Shown here: in pieces, positions 34,976 through 43,780 of the stretch | How the letters are laid out: each line of letters opens with the position of its first letter | How positions within the stretch are numbered: the stretch's first letter is position 1 | Assembly: GCF_026008495.1 (NCBI RefSeq) | Contig: NZ_BQUN01000058.1 | Coordinates: forward strand, 1 to 56,292 | DNA: 56,292 bases | Reading direction: 5' to 3' | Source of the DNA: Streptomyces sp. A012304 | GTDB lineage: Bacteria > Actinomycetota > Actinomycetes > Streptomycetales > Streptomycetaceae | The notes under the pieces: generated by a model | The model's database searches: none | What the model was told of the DNA's origin: nothing | Seen by the model: the letters and a program-made list of their open reading frames with translations, nothing else | Position numbers and translations under genes: made by a program

Positions 34976-35006
34976 GGGGCGGGCCGGGCAGCGCTCGGCC
35001 CGCCCC
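34976..35006. terminator. Terminator hairpin between convergent genes
   Basis: A 14-bp stem (34976-34989 and 34993-35006) with one G-T pair and a 3-base loop, built from GGGGCGGGCC and GGCCCGCCCC arms. It lies between the metallopeptidase and the Tat-exported protein, which converge. Confidence 0.6.
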
Positions 35007-35043
35007 GCGCGACCCCTCCTGCGCCCGCGACAGGACAGCACGC

Positions 35044-36435
35044 CTACGGCCGCAGCGGGTTGGCGCGCGCTGCCGCCATCAGGTACCAGGCCGTGGCGCC
35101 CGTGTGCCGGTAGGGGTAGTAGCCGAACCCGAAACCGGTGTCGAGGGGGCTGCTCGCCGACACCACCCCGGACCTCTCGGGCAGGGCCGCGCCGCCCACG
35201 GTCTGGTCGCGCCCGAGCAGGTCCTGGGCGCGCTCGACGGAGGCGAGCAGCCGTCGGGCGCGCGCCTCGTCGCCGGGGGCGCGTCGGCCGCGCAGGGCGA
35301 GCGCCAGATGGGCGGTTCCCTCGAACCACACGCCGTTGCGGTCGGGCTTGGGCTGGCCCGGGGCGATCGGGGCGTCCTCGTCGGCGAGGAGACTGGCGGA
35401 GCTGAAGGTGACCCCCGCGTAGGACTGGCCCGCCGGCACCGTGCTGTTGGGGCGGTCGGCCGTGTCCAGGACAGCCAGTTCGGTCCGCGCCCAGTCCAGT
35501 GACCGGGCGTGGGCCGGCGAGGCGAGCGCGAGGTGGGTCCAGGTCTGGGTGTCCTCGGGAATCGGCGACGTGTTGATGGTCACGCCGTCGTTGGTGCCGG
35601 TGTAGAAGAAGCCCGCCGACGGCTCCCACATGCGCGCGACGAAGGCCGCGGCCCGCGCCCGCCGCTCCCGCCACACCCGGTTGCCGGTGAGCCGGGCGAG
35701 CCGCCCGAAGAGGGCGATCAGGTCGGTGTTGTGCTCGGTGGAGGTGAACGGCAGCTTCCGGTCGGCCCCGTCGACCCCGAACTTGTAGCCGCCGAGCGGT
35801 TCGTCGGTGCGGCCGACGCGCTCGATCCACTCGCCGATACGGACGGCGCCGGTGAGGAAGCGGCGCTGGCCCGTCCGGTCGGCGAGGGCGCTCAGCGCGA
35901 GGCCCGCCCACGCCATGTCGCCCACGGCGGTGCCGGTGAAGCCGAACTGCGTGCCGACGTTGGCCGTTCCGTCCGCCCGCACGAACCCGTCCGGCTGCGC
36001 CGAACCGTCGTAGAAGGTGTACGGGCCCACGTTGTAGGCCTGGCGCAGTCTGCCGTCGTCGTACACCGGGTCGTGCGCCTGGGCGTACAGCAGCGCGTCA
36101 CCGAGAGCCTGGGCCCGGGAGCGGTCCGCGCGGGCGGGGGAGGTGAGGAGCGCCAGGACGGCGAGGGCGTTGTCGTAGGTGAACGCCGTGCTGAACAGGC
36201 CCGCCTGGTCGGTGTAGCTCTGGGCGAGCCGCAGGGTGCCGTGGTCCGGATAGGCGTCCATGGCGGAGGCGAGGAAGGCGTAGGCCCGGCGCGGGGCGGA
36301 GGCGCCGGACCCGGCGGGGCGCTCCGCCGCCCGGGCCGCGCCGGAGCCGGCGGTGACGAGGGCCGCCGCCCCGGCACCGAGCCCGGTCCCGATGAGCGCG
36401 CGGCGGCTGAGGATCGGGCCTGGGGTGCCGGTCAT
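35044..36435 (-). CDS. Tat-exported alpha/alpha-toroid-like protein
   Basis: A 463-residue protein with a twin-arginine signal (SRRALIGTGLGAGAAALVTAGSGAARA). The mature part has repeated helical pairs with conserved aromatic and acidic residues (YAFLASAMDAYPDHGTLRLAQSYTDQAG, FTYDNALAVLALL, DGFVRADGTANVGTQFGFTG, FYTGTNDG), like (alpha/alpha)6 toroids of glycoside hydrolases and related proteins. No catalytic pair is assigned. GAGGAG lies four bases before the ATG at 36435. The upstream LacI-type palindrome at 36468-36483 points to control by a sugar-responsive repressor, supporting a carbohydrate role. Confidence 0.72.
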   Translation of the reverse strand: MTGTPGPILSRRALIGTGLGAGAAALVTAGSGAARAAERPAGSGASAPRRAYAFLASAMDAYPDHGTLRLAQSYTDQAGLFSTAFTYDNALAVLALLTSPARADRSRAQALGDALLYAQAHDPVYDDGRLRQAYNVGPYTFYDGSAQPDGFVRADGTANVGTQFGFTGTAVGDMAWAGLALSALADRTGQRRFLTGAVRIGEWIERVGRTDEPLGGYKFGVDGADRKLPFTSTEHNTDLIALFGRLARLTGNRVWRERRARAAAFVARMWEPSAGFFYTGTNDGVTINTSPIPEDTQTWTHLALASPAHARSLDWARTELAVLDTADRPNSTVPAGQSYAGVTFSSASLLADEDAPIAPGQPKPDRNGVWFEGTAHLALALRGRRAPGDEARARRLLASVERAQDLLGRDQTVGGAALPERSGVVSASSPLDTGFGFGYYPYRHTGATAWYLMAAARANPLRP

Positions 36436-36467
36436 GGGTCTCCTCGGAGGCAGGGTGTCGCTACGGG

Positions 36468-36483
36468 TTGAGAGCGCTCTCAA
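36468..36483. promoter_or_regulatory. LacI-family operator palindrome
   Basis: TTGAGAGCGCTCTCAA is a perfect 16-bp palindrome with a central CG, 33 bp upstream of the Tat-protein ATG. It resembles the CebR-type operator TGGGAGCGCTCCCA. A LacI-family repressor bound here would block transcription. Confidence 0.7.
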
Positions 36484-36609
36484 GAACGCGCGCTCATTGT
36501 GCTGTGACACCAGGCTCCGGTCAACGACCGTGACATGACGCGCTGTTGGCGCGCCGAGGGGCGGGGGAGACCTCGGACCCCGGCGCGCCCGTCCCGCACT
36601 GCGGGACGC

Positions 36610-37311
36610 CTACGCCGCCTGCCTGCGCTGCAACGCCCGTGCCGCGGCCCGGCGTCCGGCGTCGTGCGCGTCGAGGGTGACGCCCGCGCCCTCGCCGGGG
36701 GTGGCGTTCCACCCGCGGAGCTTGCCGGCCACGCGCCGCACCTCCGGCGAGGTCGGCGGGACGTCGATCTGGAAGTGGCTCTCGTCGGGCGTCGGGAAGT
36801 CGCCGCCCCACCTCACCACGCCCTCGCAGTCCGCGAGGATGTCACGGATCACCGCCACCTGATGGGCGAAGAACCCGCCCCGTACGCCCGCCGGATAGCA
36901 GTCCGGGCGGATGTCGACCGCCGTGCCCGAGGCGTGGTTGGTCTCGTAGCCCTTCGTCCGCGCCGGGCTGCGGTAGCCGGTCACGTCACCGGCGCGCAGC
37001 GCCTCGATCTCGTAGTGGAAGCGGCGGACGACGTGCACGAGGATCGTCTCGACGTCGCCGATGGCCACCTCCACGCCGAAGCCCGTCCCGGGAACCGGGC
37101 GGTTCCAGACGCTGCCGGTGTCGTTCGGGGCGGAGTCGATCGGCCAGCCGTTGGCGGAGACCCGGCCCGGACCGGCCGCCTTCGTGGAGCCCGCCGCCCG
37201 GTCCGCCGCGGACGCGGTGGCGGTCGACGCCGCCGTCGTACCGGCGACCGCGCCCGCCGCGACCGCCGTGGTGACCGCCGAGCGCAGGAAGTGCCGTCGT
37301 GTTGCTGCCAT
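36610..37311 (-). CDS. Tat-exported M15 family D-Ala-D-Ala carboxypeptidase-like protein
   Basis: A 233-residue exported peptidase. A twin-arginine signal (TRRHFLRSAVTTAVAAGAVAG) precedes the mature domain. The zinc site reads NHASGTAVD (His126, Asp133) and DESHFQI (His179), with WGGDF before it, the layout of M15 peptidoglycan peptidases. It should trim cell-wall peptides outside the membrane. It lies 41 bp after the DUF1906/peptidoglycan-binding gene on the same strand and may be co-transcribed with it. The ribosome binding site is poor but the Tat motif fixes the start. Confidence 0.88.
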   Translation of the reverse strand: MAATRRHFLRSAVTTAVAAGAVAGTTAASTATASAADRAAGSTKAAGPGRVSANGWPIDSAPNDTGSVWNRPVPGTGFGVEVAIGDVETILVHVVRRFHYEIEALRAGDVTGYRSPARTKGYETNHASGTAVDIRPDCYPAGVRGGFFAHQVAVIRDILADCEGVVRWGGDFPTPDESHFQIDVPPTSPEVRRVAGKLRGWNATPGEGAGVTLDAHDAGRRAAARALQRRQAA

Positions 37312-37352
37312 GGGGGGTGCCTGCTCTCTTCTCTGCTCTGGTGGGGTGTGGA

Positions 37353-39536
37353 CTAACGGCCGGCGCGCAGCGGCGCGTAGTACTTCTCCAGGACCTGGTA
37401 CAGCCCGAGCTGCGCCGATCCGTCCGATCCCGCCGGCCCCGACCCGAGGAACTCCCCGAGGAGCCGCCGGGTGCTCGTGGCCGTGTCCGCCAGGCCGGGC
37501 CGCGGCAGTCCCAGGTCGTGCGCGGTCTTGATCAGGGCGTACGCGGCGGTGTTGACGCTGAAGCGGTCGTCGTCGCGCATCTTGCGCCGCATGGCGCCCA
37601 GGTCCGCCGAGTCGGTCGGGTCGAGCAGCGGGCCGCGCAGGATGCGCTGCTCCACGCAGTAGTTGCGGGCGGCGACGGCCGCCTCGGGCGCCATCGGCAC
37701 CAGGCCCGCGGCGGCCGCCGTCCCGCTGCCGCTGCCCGTGGCCCCCGTGCGCACGGCCCACAGCAGGCTCGCCGCGATGAGCGCCTTGCGCATCCGCAGC
37801 GTGCGGGCCAGATCGGTCAGGAGGGCGTCGTAGGCGACGAGGGCGTCGAACGCCTCCGTGGTGCTGCCCGCTCCCGCCGTCACCGCCGTGGACGCGGGCG
37901 TCGGGTCCCCGGCCCCCCGCTCCGGCAGCCCCACCGCCTGGAGGTGGTTGCGTACGTCCGCCAGGGCCACCGCCCGCAGCGAGAGGTCGAAGCGGACGTC
38001 GAGGTCGGTCGCGGCGGCCGGCGGGTCGTAGGAGATCTGGCCGAGGTCGCGGCCCGAGGCGATGTTGTTGTCGATCTGGATGGCGCCGTCGCCGCTGCCC
38101 ACGTCGACGGTGGCGATCTGGTCGAACGCCCAGTCCCGGGGCAGCGGCGAGGCCACATTGCCGGTGTAGGCGGTGGACATGCCGGAGACGAAGCTCGCGG
38201 AGGTCAGGCCCTCGGCGCCGACCCGGGCGCACACGGCGCGCGGGCCGTAGATGCCGGTCAGGTAGCCGCCGCCGTCGGCGTCCAGCCCGGCCTTCAGCGC
38301 CCGGAAATAGGGCAGGACGCCCGTGGTGACCTCGCTGTCGACGGCGTCGTAGTCGACCGCGAAGTAGATGCGCGTGCCGGGCTTGAAGCCGTGGTAGCGG
38401 GCCCAGTACAGGGCGTCGGCGGCGTCCGAGGCGCCCTGCGCGGCGGTGAAGTAGCTCGCGGCGGCGCCGTTCGTCTGGTAGATCGGGAAGCAGCGCAGCC
38501 CGGCCGCGGCCATCACCCTCAGCTCACCCGGTTTGATCATCTTGTCGAGGGTGGTGCCGGGCACGTTCGACAGGTACCGCCCGACCACCCGGTACCCGGC
38601 GTCGGCCAGGGTCCGCGCCCGGGCGGCCGTGACCTCGCTGGAACAGTCCGCGGCGGTGCCCTTGCGCGTCGCGTCGCCCGTCGACACCAGCAGGGACGCC
38701 CAGGTGGCGAAGTCGCCCTTCCCGGTGACCGGGATCCTCACGAACTCCTGGAAGACACACACCCGTCCGGCGAGACCGACGTCGAACGTGTCCGTGAAGC
38801 GCACTCCGGGGCGCTGGTTGAACGCCATCGCCGCCGAGAACAGCCGCACCCACACGCCGGTCGACCCCACGGTCAGGGCCGTGGAGGACCTGAGCCCGTT
38901 CTGGGTGCCCGGCCCGAAGACGCCGTTGGCCACGTCGTCGGTCATGCCGAGCTCGTACTGGACGGCGAACATCAGCGCCCGCTGCACGTCCCGCGCGTAG
39001 CGGCCGTCGCAGGCGACGACGAAGAAGTTGGCCCGGCCGACGTAGGCGGCGTTCATCCAGCGCTGCGCCGCGCGCACGGCGTCACCACCGCCCTCCTGGA
39101 GGGTGTAGGCGTCCCTGTTCAGCAGCGCCTTGAACAGCTTGGGCACCACCGCGTCCCCGGGGTACGGCACGTCGAGCCCGCAGTCGGCCTTCACCTGCCG
39201 TACCGCGGCGGCGAGCCGGGCGGTGTAGGTGCCGTCGAGGTCTCCGGCGTCGTAGCCCTTGCAGTGCAGGGCGGACTGGACGATGCGTATGACGTTGGCC
39301 GGGGCGGTGGAAGCCGCGTCGATGGACGGCCAGGTGGCGGTGAGCCGGGCCAGGGTGGTGGGCCCGAAGTTGTCCGACAGGGCGGTGATGCCCAGTTCGT
39401 ACTGGAGGGCACGGGTCAGCGCGTACAGGGTCGGCCAGTCGACGACGCCGGTCTCCGCGACCTTGGTGATGCCGGGTACGTCGCCGTAGGTGCCGTTGAT
39501 GAATCTCTGCGCGCGCAGCACCATCTCGTCGGACAT
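37353..39536 (-). CDS. DUF1906 glycoside-hydrolase-like protein with peptidoglycan-binding-like repeats
   Basis: A 727-residue protein. The N-terminal 290 residues contain several helical repeats like peptidoglycan-binding domains (LTRALQYELGITALSDNFGPTT, IVQSALHCKGYDAGDLDGTY, ALMFAVQYELGMTDDVANGVFGP). Residues about 300-500 form a DUF1906 (Rv2525c-like) TIM barrel: GYRVVGRYLSN, MAAAGLRCFPIYQ, IYFAVDYDAVDSEV, YLTGIYGPRAVC and WAFDQIA. The C-terminal 220 residues are helical and unrecognised. The domain pair suggests cell-wall glycan binding or cleavage, yet no signal peptide is seen. AAAGGA stands before the ATG. A 9-nt repeat array lies in the 5' leader. Confidence 0.83.
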   Translation of the reverse strand: MSDEMVLRAQRFINGTYGDVPGITKVAETGVVDWPTLYALTRALQYELGITALSDNFGPTTLARLTATWPSIDAASTAPANVIRIVQSALHCKGYDAGDLDGTYTARLAAAVRQVKADCGLDVPYPGDAVVPKLFKALLNRDAYTLQEGGGDAVRAAQRWMNAAYVGRANFFVVACDGRYARDVQRALMFAVQYELGMTDDVANGVFGPGTQNGLRSSTALTVGSTGVWVRLFSAAMAFNQRPGVRFTDTFDVGLAGRVCVFQEFVRIPVTGKGDFATWASLLVSTGDATRKGTAADCSSEVTAARARTLADAGYRVVGRYLSNVPGTTLDKMIKPGELRVMAAAGLRCFPIYQTNGAAASYFTAAQGASDAADALYWARYHGFKPGTRIYFAVDYDAVDSEVTTGVLPYFRALKAGLDADGGGYLTGIYGPRAVCARVGAEGLTSASFVSGMSTAYTGNVASPLPRDWAFDQIATVDVGSGDGAIQIDNNIASGRDLGQISYDPPAAATDLDVRFDLSLRAVALADVRNHLQAVGLPERGAGDPTPASTAVTAGAGSTTEAFDALVAYDALLTDLARTLRMRKALIAASLLWAVRTGATGSGSGTAAAAGLVPMAPEAAVAARNYCVEQRILRGPLLDPTDSADLGAMRRKMRDDDRFSVNTAAYALIKTAHDLGLPRPGLADTATSTRRLLGEFLGSGPAGSDGSAQLGLYQVLEKYYAPLRAGR

Positions 39537-39575
39537 GGAAGGCGGTTCCTTTCACATGGGGGGTCGGTGCGCGGT

Positions 39576-39637
39576 GGCCACAGGGGCCACGCTGCCACAT
39601 GGGCCACAGCGGCCACACAGGCCACATCGGCACCATG
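39576..39637. repeat. 9-nt degenerate tandem repeat (GGCCACANN)
   Basis: Six or seven units of GGCCACA plus two variable bases run in tandem (one unit is 8 nt long). They lie in the presumed 5' leader of the DUF1906 gene. In one frame they encode repeated Trp-Pro on the minus strand and His-Thr/Ser-Gly on the plus strand, but neither frame looks like a real protein. Confidence 0.7.
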
Positions 39638-40002
39638 GGGAAAGGAAACAGGAGCGCCGGCACGGACGAGGCGGGCGCTGTCCTCGTACCGGCCGGTCTC
39701 CTCAGGAAGATCGCACAACTCCCGCAATCCACACGGCTTCGACAGGTCCGCGTAACGGTCCGTTTCGGCACGGGCAGGGGCCGGTGCCCGGGCCCGGGGC
39801 GGGCTCTGCGTCATGTGCCCGTCCGGGCGCCGGCCGGCGGGCCGCGCACCCGCGGGTGTCCCTCCCCGCGTGCGCTGCCGACCCCGCCCGTGGGAAGCCT
39901 TATCCGGAAGTAAATGATTCTTTCCCGATACAACAAAACGCTGACAAAGAACTCGCCAAAGGCGCCGGTCAAATCATCCGATGTCGGGCGCATCTTTCGT
40001 CG

Positions 40003-40031
40003 TTGACAGTGGCGGGCGGCCTGTTTACCGT
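40003..40031 (+). promoter_or_regulatory. Vegetative-type promoter of the LuxR gene
   Basis: TTGACA (40003-40008) and TACCGT (40026-40031) are separated by 17 bp, close to the HrdB consensus. The -10 ends 28 bp before the ATG at 40060. Confidence 0.6.
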
Positions 40032-40059
40032 TGAATAGTGGGCTGAGCGAGAAGAATAC

Positions 40060-42876
40060 ATGAATGGGGGACTTTTCGTGCGGCTGGTGGAGCGCGAAAC
40101 AGAGCTGGGTCTTGTCGCGGAGCTCGTTGCCGCGACGGGGAACGGGGAAGGATCGGTTCTGCTCGTCGACGCTCCCGTCGCGAGCGGGAAGACGGAGATC
40201 CTACAGGCAGTCGAGCGCGAGGCGATCCGGCACGGCGCCCTGACGCTCACGGCGAACGCGTCCGTGTGGGAGAAGGGCTTCGCGCTCGCCGTGGTGGCGC
40301 AACTTTTGGAGAACGTGCCCGGGGAAGCGCATCCCGGATGGTCCGACACAAAGCTCCGATTAAAGGAATTCCATGGTCGCACCCAGGCGGGGGAAAGACC
40401 GCCGGTGGACCTCTTGCGGGATATTCACGAATTACTGGTCGAGCTGGCCGAGAAATCGCCCGTGGTCGTCGTCGTCGACGATCTGCACCACAGCGACGGC
40501 GCCTCCCTCTCCCTCCTCCTGGGCCTGGCCCGCCGCGGCCAGCGCAAGCCGATGCTGTTCGCGTTCGGACAGCAGTCGTCGTGCATGCGGGGCCTCCAGC
40601 TCTTCCAGACCGAACTGCGCCGGCTGCCGCACTGCTCCCACATGCCGCTCAAGCCCCTGTCACCCGCCGGTGTCGCCCGGTTCCTGGCCCAGCACCTGGA
40701 CGACGAACAGGCACTCAGACTCGCCCCGGTCCACGAGGCGCTCAGCGGCGGCAATCCGCTCCTGGTGCGGGCGCTCCTCGACGACTACCGCGGCGCGGTC
40801 GCGCCCACGGCCGACGGCCCGGCCCGCACCGGCCCGGGTCTCGTCCCCGGAGACACCTACCGGCAGGCCGTGACGGCGTGTCTGCAGCGCGGCAGCGCCG
40901 ACGCGGCCGACGTCGCCCACGCCTTGGCGGTCCTGCACACCTCCGGCTCCCCGCACCTGACGGCACGGCTGCTGGAGCTGGGGCGGGACGGCGTGGAGCG
41001 GGTCCGGCGGGTGCTGGCCGGCAGCGGACTGCTGACGGCGGACGGCTTCCGGCACCCGGTGGCCCGCGAAGCCGTGCTGGAGCACATGCCGCCCGCCCGG
41101 CGCACCGCGCTGCACCTGCGCGCGGCACGCCTGTTGTTCGACGACGGCGCGCCCGCCACGACCGTGGCCACCCACCTGCTCGCCGCGGGACAGGCACGGG
41201 AGCCGTGGGCGGCGCGCGTGCTGTGCGAGGCCGCCGAGCAGGTGCTCCGCGAGGACCGGGCCACCCTCGCCCAGAACTACCTGGAGCTGGTGCTGCGCGA
41301 CTCCGGCGATCCGGTCCAGCAGGCCACGGTCACCCTCCAGCTCGCCCGCAGCGTCTGGCGCCGCAGCCCGGACCGCGCGCTGCGGCGCACCCTGTCCATG
41401 GTCGACACCTTCGACCTTCAGCAGGCGACCGAGGAGCAGGCCATCCAACTGGTCAAGAGCCTGCTGCGGCACGGCATGTTCGGCGACGCCGAGACCGTGC
41501 TGGAGGGACTCGCCGACCGGGTCGGCCGGGCGCCCGACCCGTCCAGCGACGACCTCCAGGCGTTCCGGCTGTGGCTCGCCTGCTCGTACCCGGTGCTGGC
41601 CCGGCGGTTCCCGCTCGCCCCGCCGTCCCGGCCCGGCCGCGCGACGCTGACCGGCGCCACCCGCACCAGCCCGCTGCTCCAGGCGACGACCCTGCTGCAC
41701 ACCGTCCTGTCCGGGGCTCCCGCGCAGCACGAGATCGCCGCGACCCAGCAGGAGTTGCAGGTGCTCCGGCTGGACGACGAGACCCTGGAGCCGCTCGGCA
41801 CCGCCCTGATGGCCCTGGTCTACGTGGACTGGATCGACGCCGCCGAGCTGTGGTGCAAGGAACTGCTCGCCGAGGCCACCGAACGCGGTGTGCCCGCGTG
41901 GATCGGTGTGCTGTCGTCGGTCATGGCGGAAGTAGCCCTGCGGCGGGGCGACCTGCGGGCGACCGAGAAGTACGCCCGCGCGGCCCTGTCGCACATCTCC
42001 AGCGAGGGGTGGGGGGTGGCGGTGGGCTCGACCCGGGCGGCCCTCCTGACGGCGCTCACCGCCCGGGGCGACTTCCGCACGGCCGGACAGCTGGTCAACG
42101 AGCCGCTGCCGGACAGCATCTTCGACACCCGCGACGGGCTGCACTACCAGCAGGCACGCGGACGCTTCCACCTGGCGCTCGGCCATCCGCACGCCGCGCT
42201 GCGGGACTTCGAGGACTGCAGCGCCCGGATGAGGGAGTGGGGCCTGGACCGGCCGTCGCTGCTGTCGTGGCGCACCGACGCCGCCCGGGCGCTGCTGGCC
42301 CTGAACCGGGTGGACGAGGCCCGCCGACTGGCCCGGGAACAGCTGGAGTTGCTGGGACCGGACAGCCCGCGCATCCGGGGCCTGACGCTGCGGGTGCTGG
42401 CCGCGACCGCCCCGTCCGAGCAGCGACTCGCGCTGCTGGGCCGGGCCGTCGACGACCTGGAGAGCGCGCACGACGCGCTGGAACTGGCCCAGGCGCTGGG
42501 CGACCTGTCCCGGGCCCGTGGTGCGACGGGCGACCCGGTCGGCGCCCGGCACGCCATGGTCCGGGCCCGGCAGCTGGCCAGGGCCTGCCACGCGGAGGTC
42601 CTCCTGCCCGCGCTGCGGGAGCCGGAGGAGGAGATGGTGCCGCGCCGGCCCGACACCGTCGCCCGGCCCCTCGACGAGGAGCACGGCCCCGCCGAACTGA
42701 GCGAGGCCGAGCGGCGCGTGGCGCGCCTGGTCGCCAAGGGCCGGTCCAACCGGGAGGTGGCGAGCCTGCTGTTCATCACCGTCAGCACCGTCGAACAGCA
42801 CCTGACGAGCATCTACCGCAAGCTGCACATCAACCGCCGGGCCGAACTGCGCTCGGCCTACCTGGAGTTGACCTGA
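40060..42876 (+). CDS. LuxR family (LAL) transcriptional regulator with two TTA codons
   Basis: A 938-residue large ATP-binding LuxR regulator. The P-loop reads APVASGKTE near residue 40, Walker B is VVVVVDDLHHSD near 140, and a long helical repeat region follows. The C-terminal HTH reads LSEAERRVARLVAKGRSNREVASLLFITVSTVEQHLTSIYRKL. Such proteins activate secondary-metabolite clusters. Leu codons 101 (40360-40362) and 125 (40432-40434) are TTA, so translation should need the bldA tRNA and be delayed in growth. The start could instead be the GTG at 40078, which has GGGGGA six bases upstream; the ATG at 40060 has only GAGAAGA. It probably controls the adjoining NRPS/PKS cluster. Confidence 0.9.
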   Translation: MNGGLFVRLVERETELGLVAELVAATGNGEGSVLLVDAPVASGKTEILQAVEREAIRHGALTLTANASVWEKGFALAVVAQLLENVPGEAHPGWSDTKLRLKEFHGRTQAGERPPVDLLRDIHELLVELAEKSPVVVVVDDLHHSDGASLSLLLGLARRGQRKPMLFAFGQQSSCMRGLQLFQTELRRLPHCSHMPLKPLSPAGVARFLAQHLDDEQALRLAPVHEALSGGNPLLVRALLDDYRGAVAPTADGPARTGPGLVPGDTYRQAVTACLQRGSADAADVAHALAVLHTSGSPHLTARLLELGRDGVERVRRVLAGSGLLTADGFRHPVAREAVLEHMPPARRTALHLRAARLLFDDGAPATTVATHLLAAGQAREPWAARVLCEAAEQVLREDRATLAQNYLELVLRDSGDPVQQATVTLQLARSVWRRSPDRALRRTLSMVDTFDLQQATEEQAIQLVKSLLRHGMFGDAETVLEGLADRVGRAPDPSSDDLQAFRLWLACSYPVLARRFPLAPPSRPGRATLTGATRTSPLLQATTLLHTVLSGAPAQHEIAATQQELQVLRLDDETLEPLGTALMALVYVDWIDAAELWCKELLAEATERGVPAWIGVLSSVMAEVALRRGDLRATEKYARAALSHISSEGWGVAVGSTRAALLTALTARGDFRTAGQLVNEPLPDSIFDTRDGLHYQQARGRFHLALGHPHAALRDFEDCSARMREWGLDRPSLLSWRTDAARALLALNRVDEARRLAREQLELLGPDSPRIRGLTLRVLAATAPSEQRLALLGRAVDDLESAHDALELAQALGDLSRARGATGDPVGARHAMVRARQLARACHAEVLLPALREPEEEMVPRRPDTVARPLDEEHGPAELSEAERRVARLVAKGRSNREVASLLFITVSTVEQHLTSIYRKLHINRRAELRSAYLELT

Positions 42877-42883
42877 GTGCCGG

Positions 42884-43741
42884 TCAGCGGCCCGGCGCCG
42901 CGGGAGAGTCCGGTCCGACGACCAGGTCCGCGCCGCGGCGGTCGTCGTCGAGGAGCAGCCGCCGGGTGCCCCCGGGGCCCGGACCGGCGCCGAGGGTGTA
43001 CTCCCCGGCGGGGAGGGCGGTGAAGCGGTAGCGGCCGTCCGCGTCGGTGTGCGTGGACAGCCAGAGGCCGGAGTCGTCCGCGAGCGTGACACGGGCCCCC
43101 GCGACGGGGCCGCCGTCCCGGTCGCGGACGACTCCGGCGACGGTGACCAGCCGCTGCCCCACGGTGATGTCCGTGACGCTGCACGAGTGGGGCGTCACCC
43201 GCACCGGACGTACGACCGGGCGGCGGTGGCGGTGGTCGACGGCGAGGCTGTACGTGCCGGCCTCCAGTCCGGTGAAGGCGTAGCCGCCCTGGTCGCCGGT
43301 GACCGCGCAGCGCAGCACCGCGCCGAGCGCGTCGATCAGGACGACCACGGCCCGGGCCACCGGGGTGGCCACGCCCTCCTCCCGTACGGTGCCCCGGATG
43401 CTCGACGAGGCGACCAGCCGCACGTGCGCGGTGGTCAGCGGCGCCGCCGCGACGACGGGCAGGGCGTCGGGGAGGTACCCGGCGCAGCCGGCGACCAGGA
43501 GGTAGCGGCCCCGTGCCGGGGCGCGCAGCCGGAAGGCACCGCTGCGGTCGGCGACGTGCGAGGACACCCTGCGCCCCTCGGCGTCGATGAGGGACAGCCG
43601 GGCGTGGACCGCGGGCACCCCGTCGTCGCGCGTCGCCCTGCCGCGGACCTCCCACCCGGGGAGGGGAAGAGAACGACGCCGCAGCAGCGAGGCGAGGCGG
43701 TACCAGGCCGTCCGACGGCGGGCTTCCTTGCCCGGGTACAT
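42884..43741 (-). CDS. Protein with three carboxypeptidase-regulatory-like domains
   Basis: A 285-residue protein built from three successive Ig-like carboxypeptidase-regulatory repeats. Each ends in the typical turn: DRSGAFRLRAPARGRYLLVAGCAGY, DQGGYAFTGLEAGTYSLAV and DADGRYRFTALPAGEYTLGAG. The first 30 residues are basic (RRRTAWYRLASLLRRR) without a cleavable signal. The domains bind other proteins or surfaces and carry no enzyme activity. The gene follows the MFS exporter by 39 bp, with GAGGAG before the ATG, so the two are probably one unit. It converges on the LuxR gene with a 7-bp gap. Confidence 0.8.
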   Translation of the reverse strand: MYPGKEARRRTAWYRLASLLRRRSLPLPGWEVRGRATRDDGVPAVHARLSLIDAEGRRVSSHVADRSGAFRLRAPARGRYLLVAGCAGYLPDALPVVAAAPLTTAHVRLVASSSIRGTVREEGVATPVARAVVVLIDALGAVLRCAVTGDQGGYAFTGLEAGTYSLAVDHRHRRPVVRPVRVTPHSCSVTDITVGQRLVTVAGVVRDRDGGPVAGARVTLADDSGLWLSTHTDADGRYRFTALPAGEYTLGAGPGPGGTRRLLLDDDRRGADLVVGPDSPAAPGR

Positions 43742-43780
43742 GTCGTTCTCCTCTCCGGTGGTCGTGGGTCCTCGGCCATG

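Larger units (their letters stand above)
39537..40059. other. Divergent intergenic region with repeat array and promoter
   Basis: About 520 bp between the DUF1906 gene and the LuxR gene. Next to the former is the 9-nt array (39576-39637); the middle is GC-rich and apparently non-coding. From about 39895 to 40059 the DNA turns AT-rich and carries the LuxR promoter. This is the likely left border of the NRPS/PKS cluster. Confidence 0.6.

Noticed and set aside
39599..39913. Short + frame starting with repeated Gly-His-Ser/Thr
   Set aside because: The periodic residues come from the 9-nt DNA array; the rest is Arg/Pro-rich and there is no ribosome binding site.
40060..40200. Apparent loss of the P-loop in the LuxR regulator
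   Set aside because: APVASGKT still fits the pattern [AG]-x4-G-K-[ST], so ATP binding cannot be called lost.
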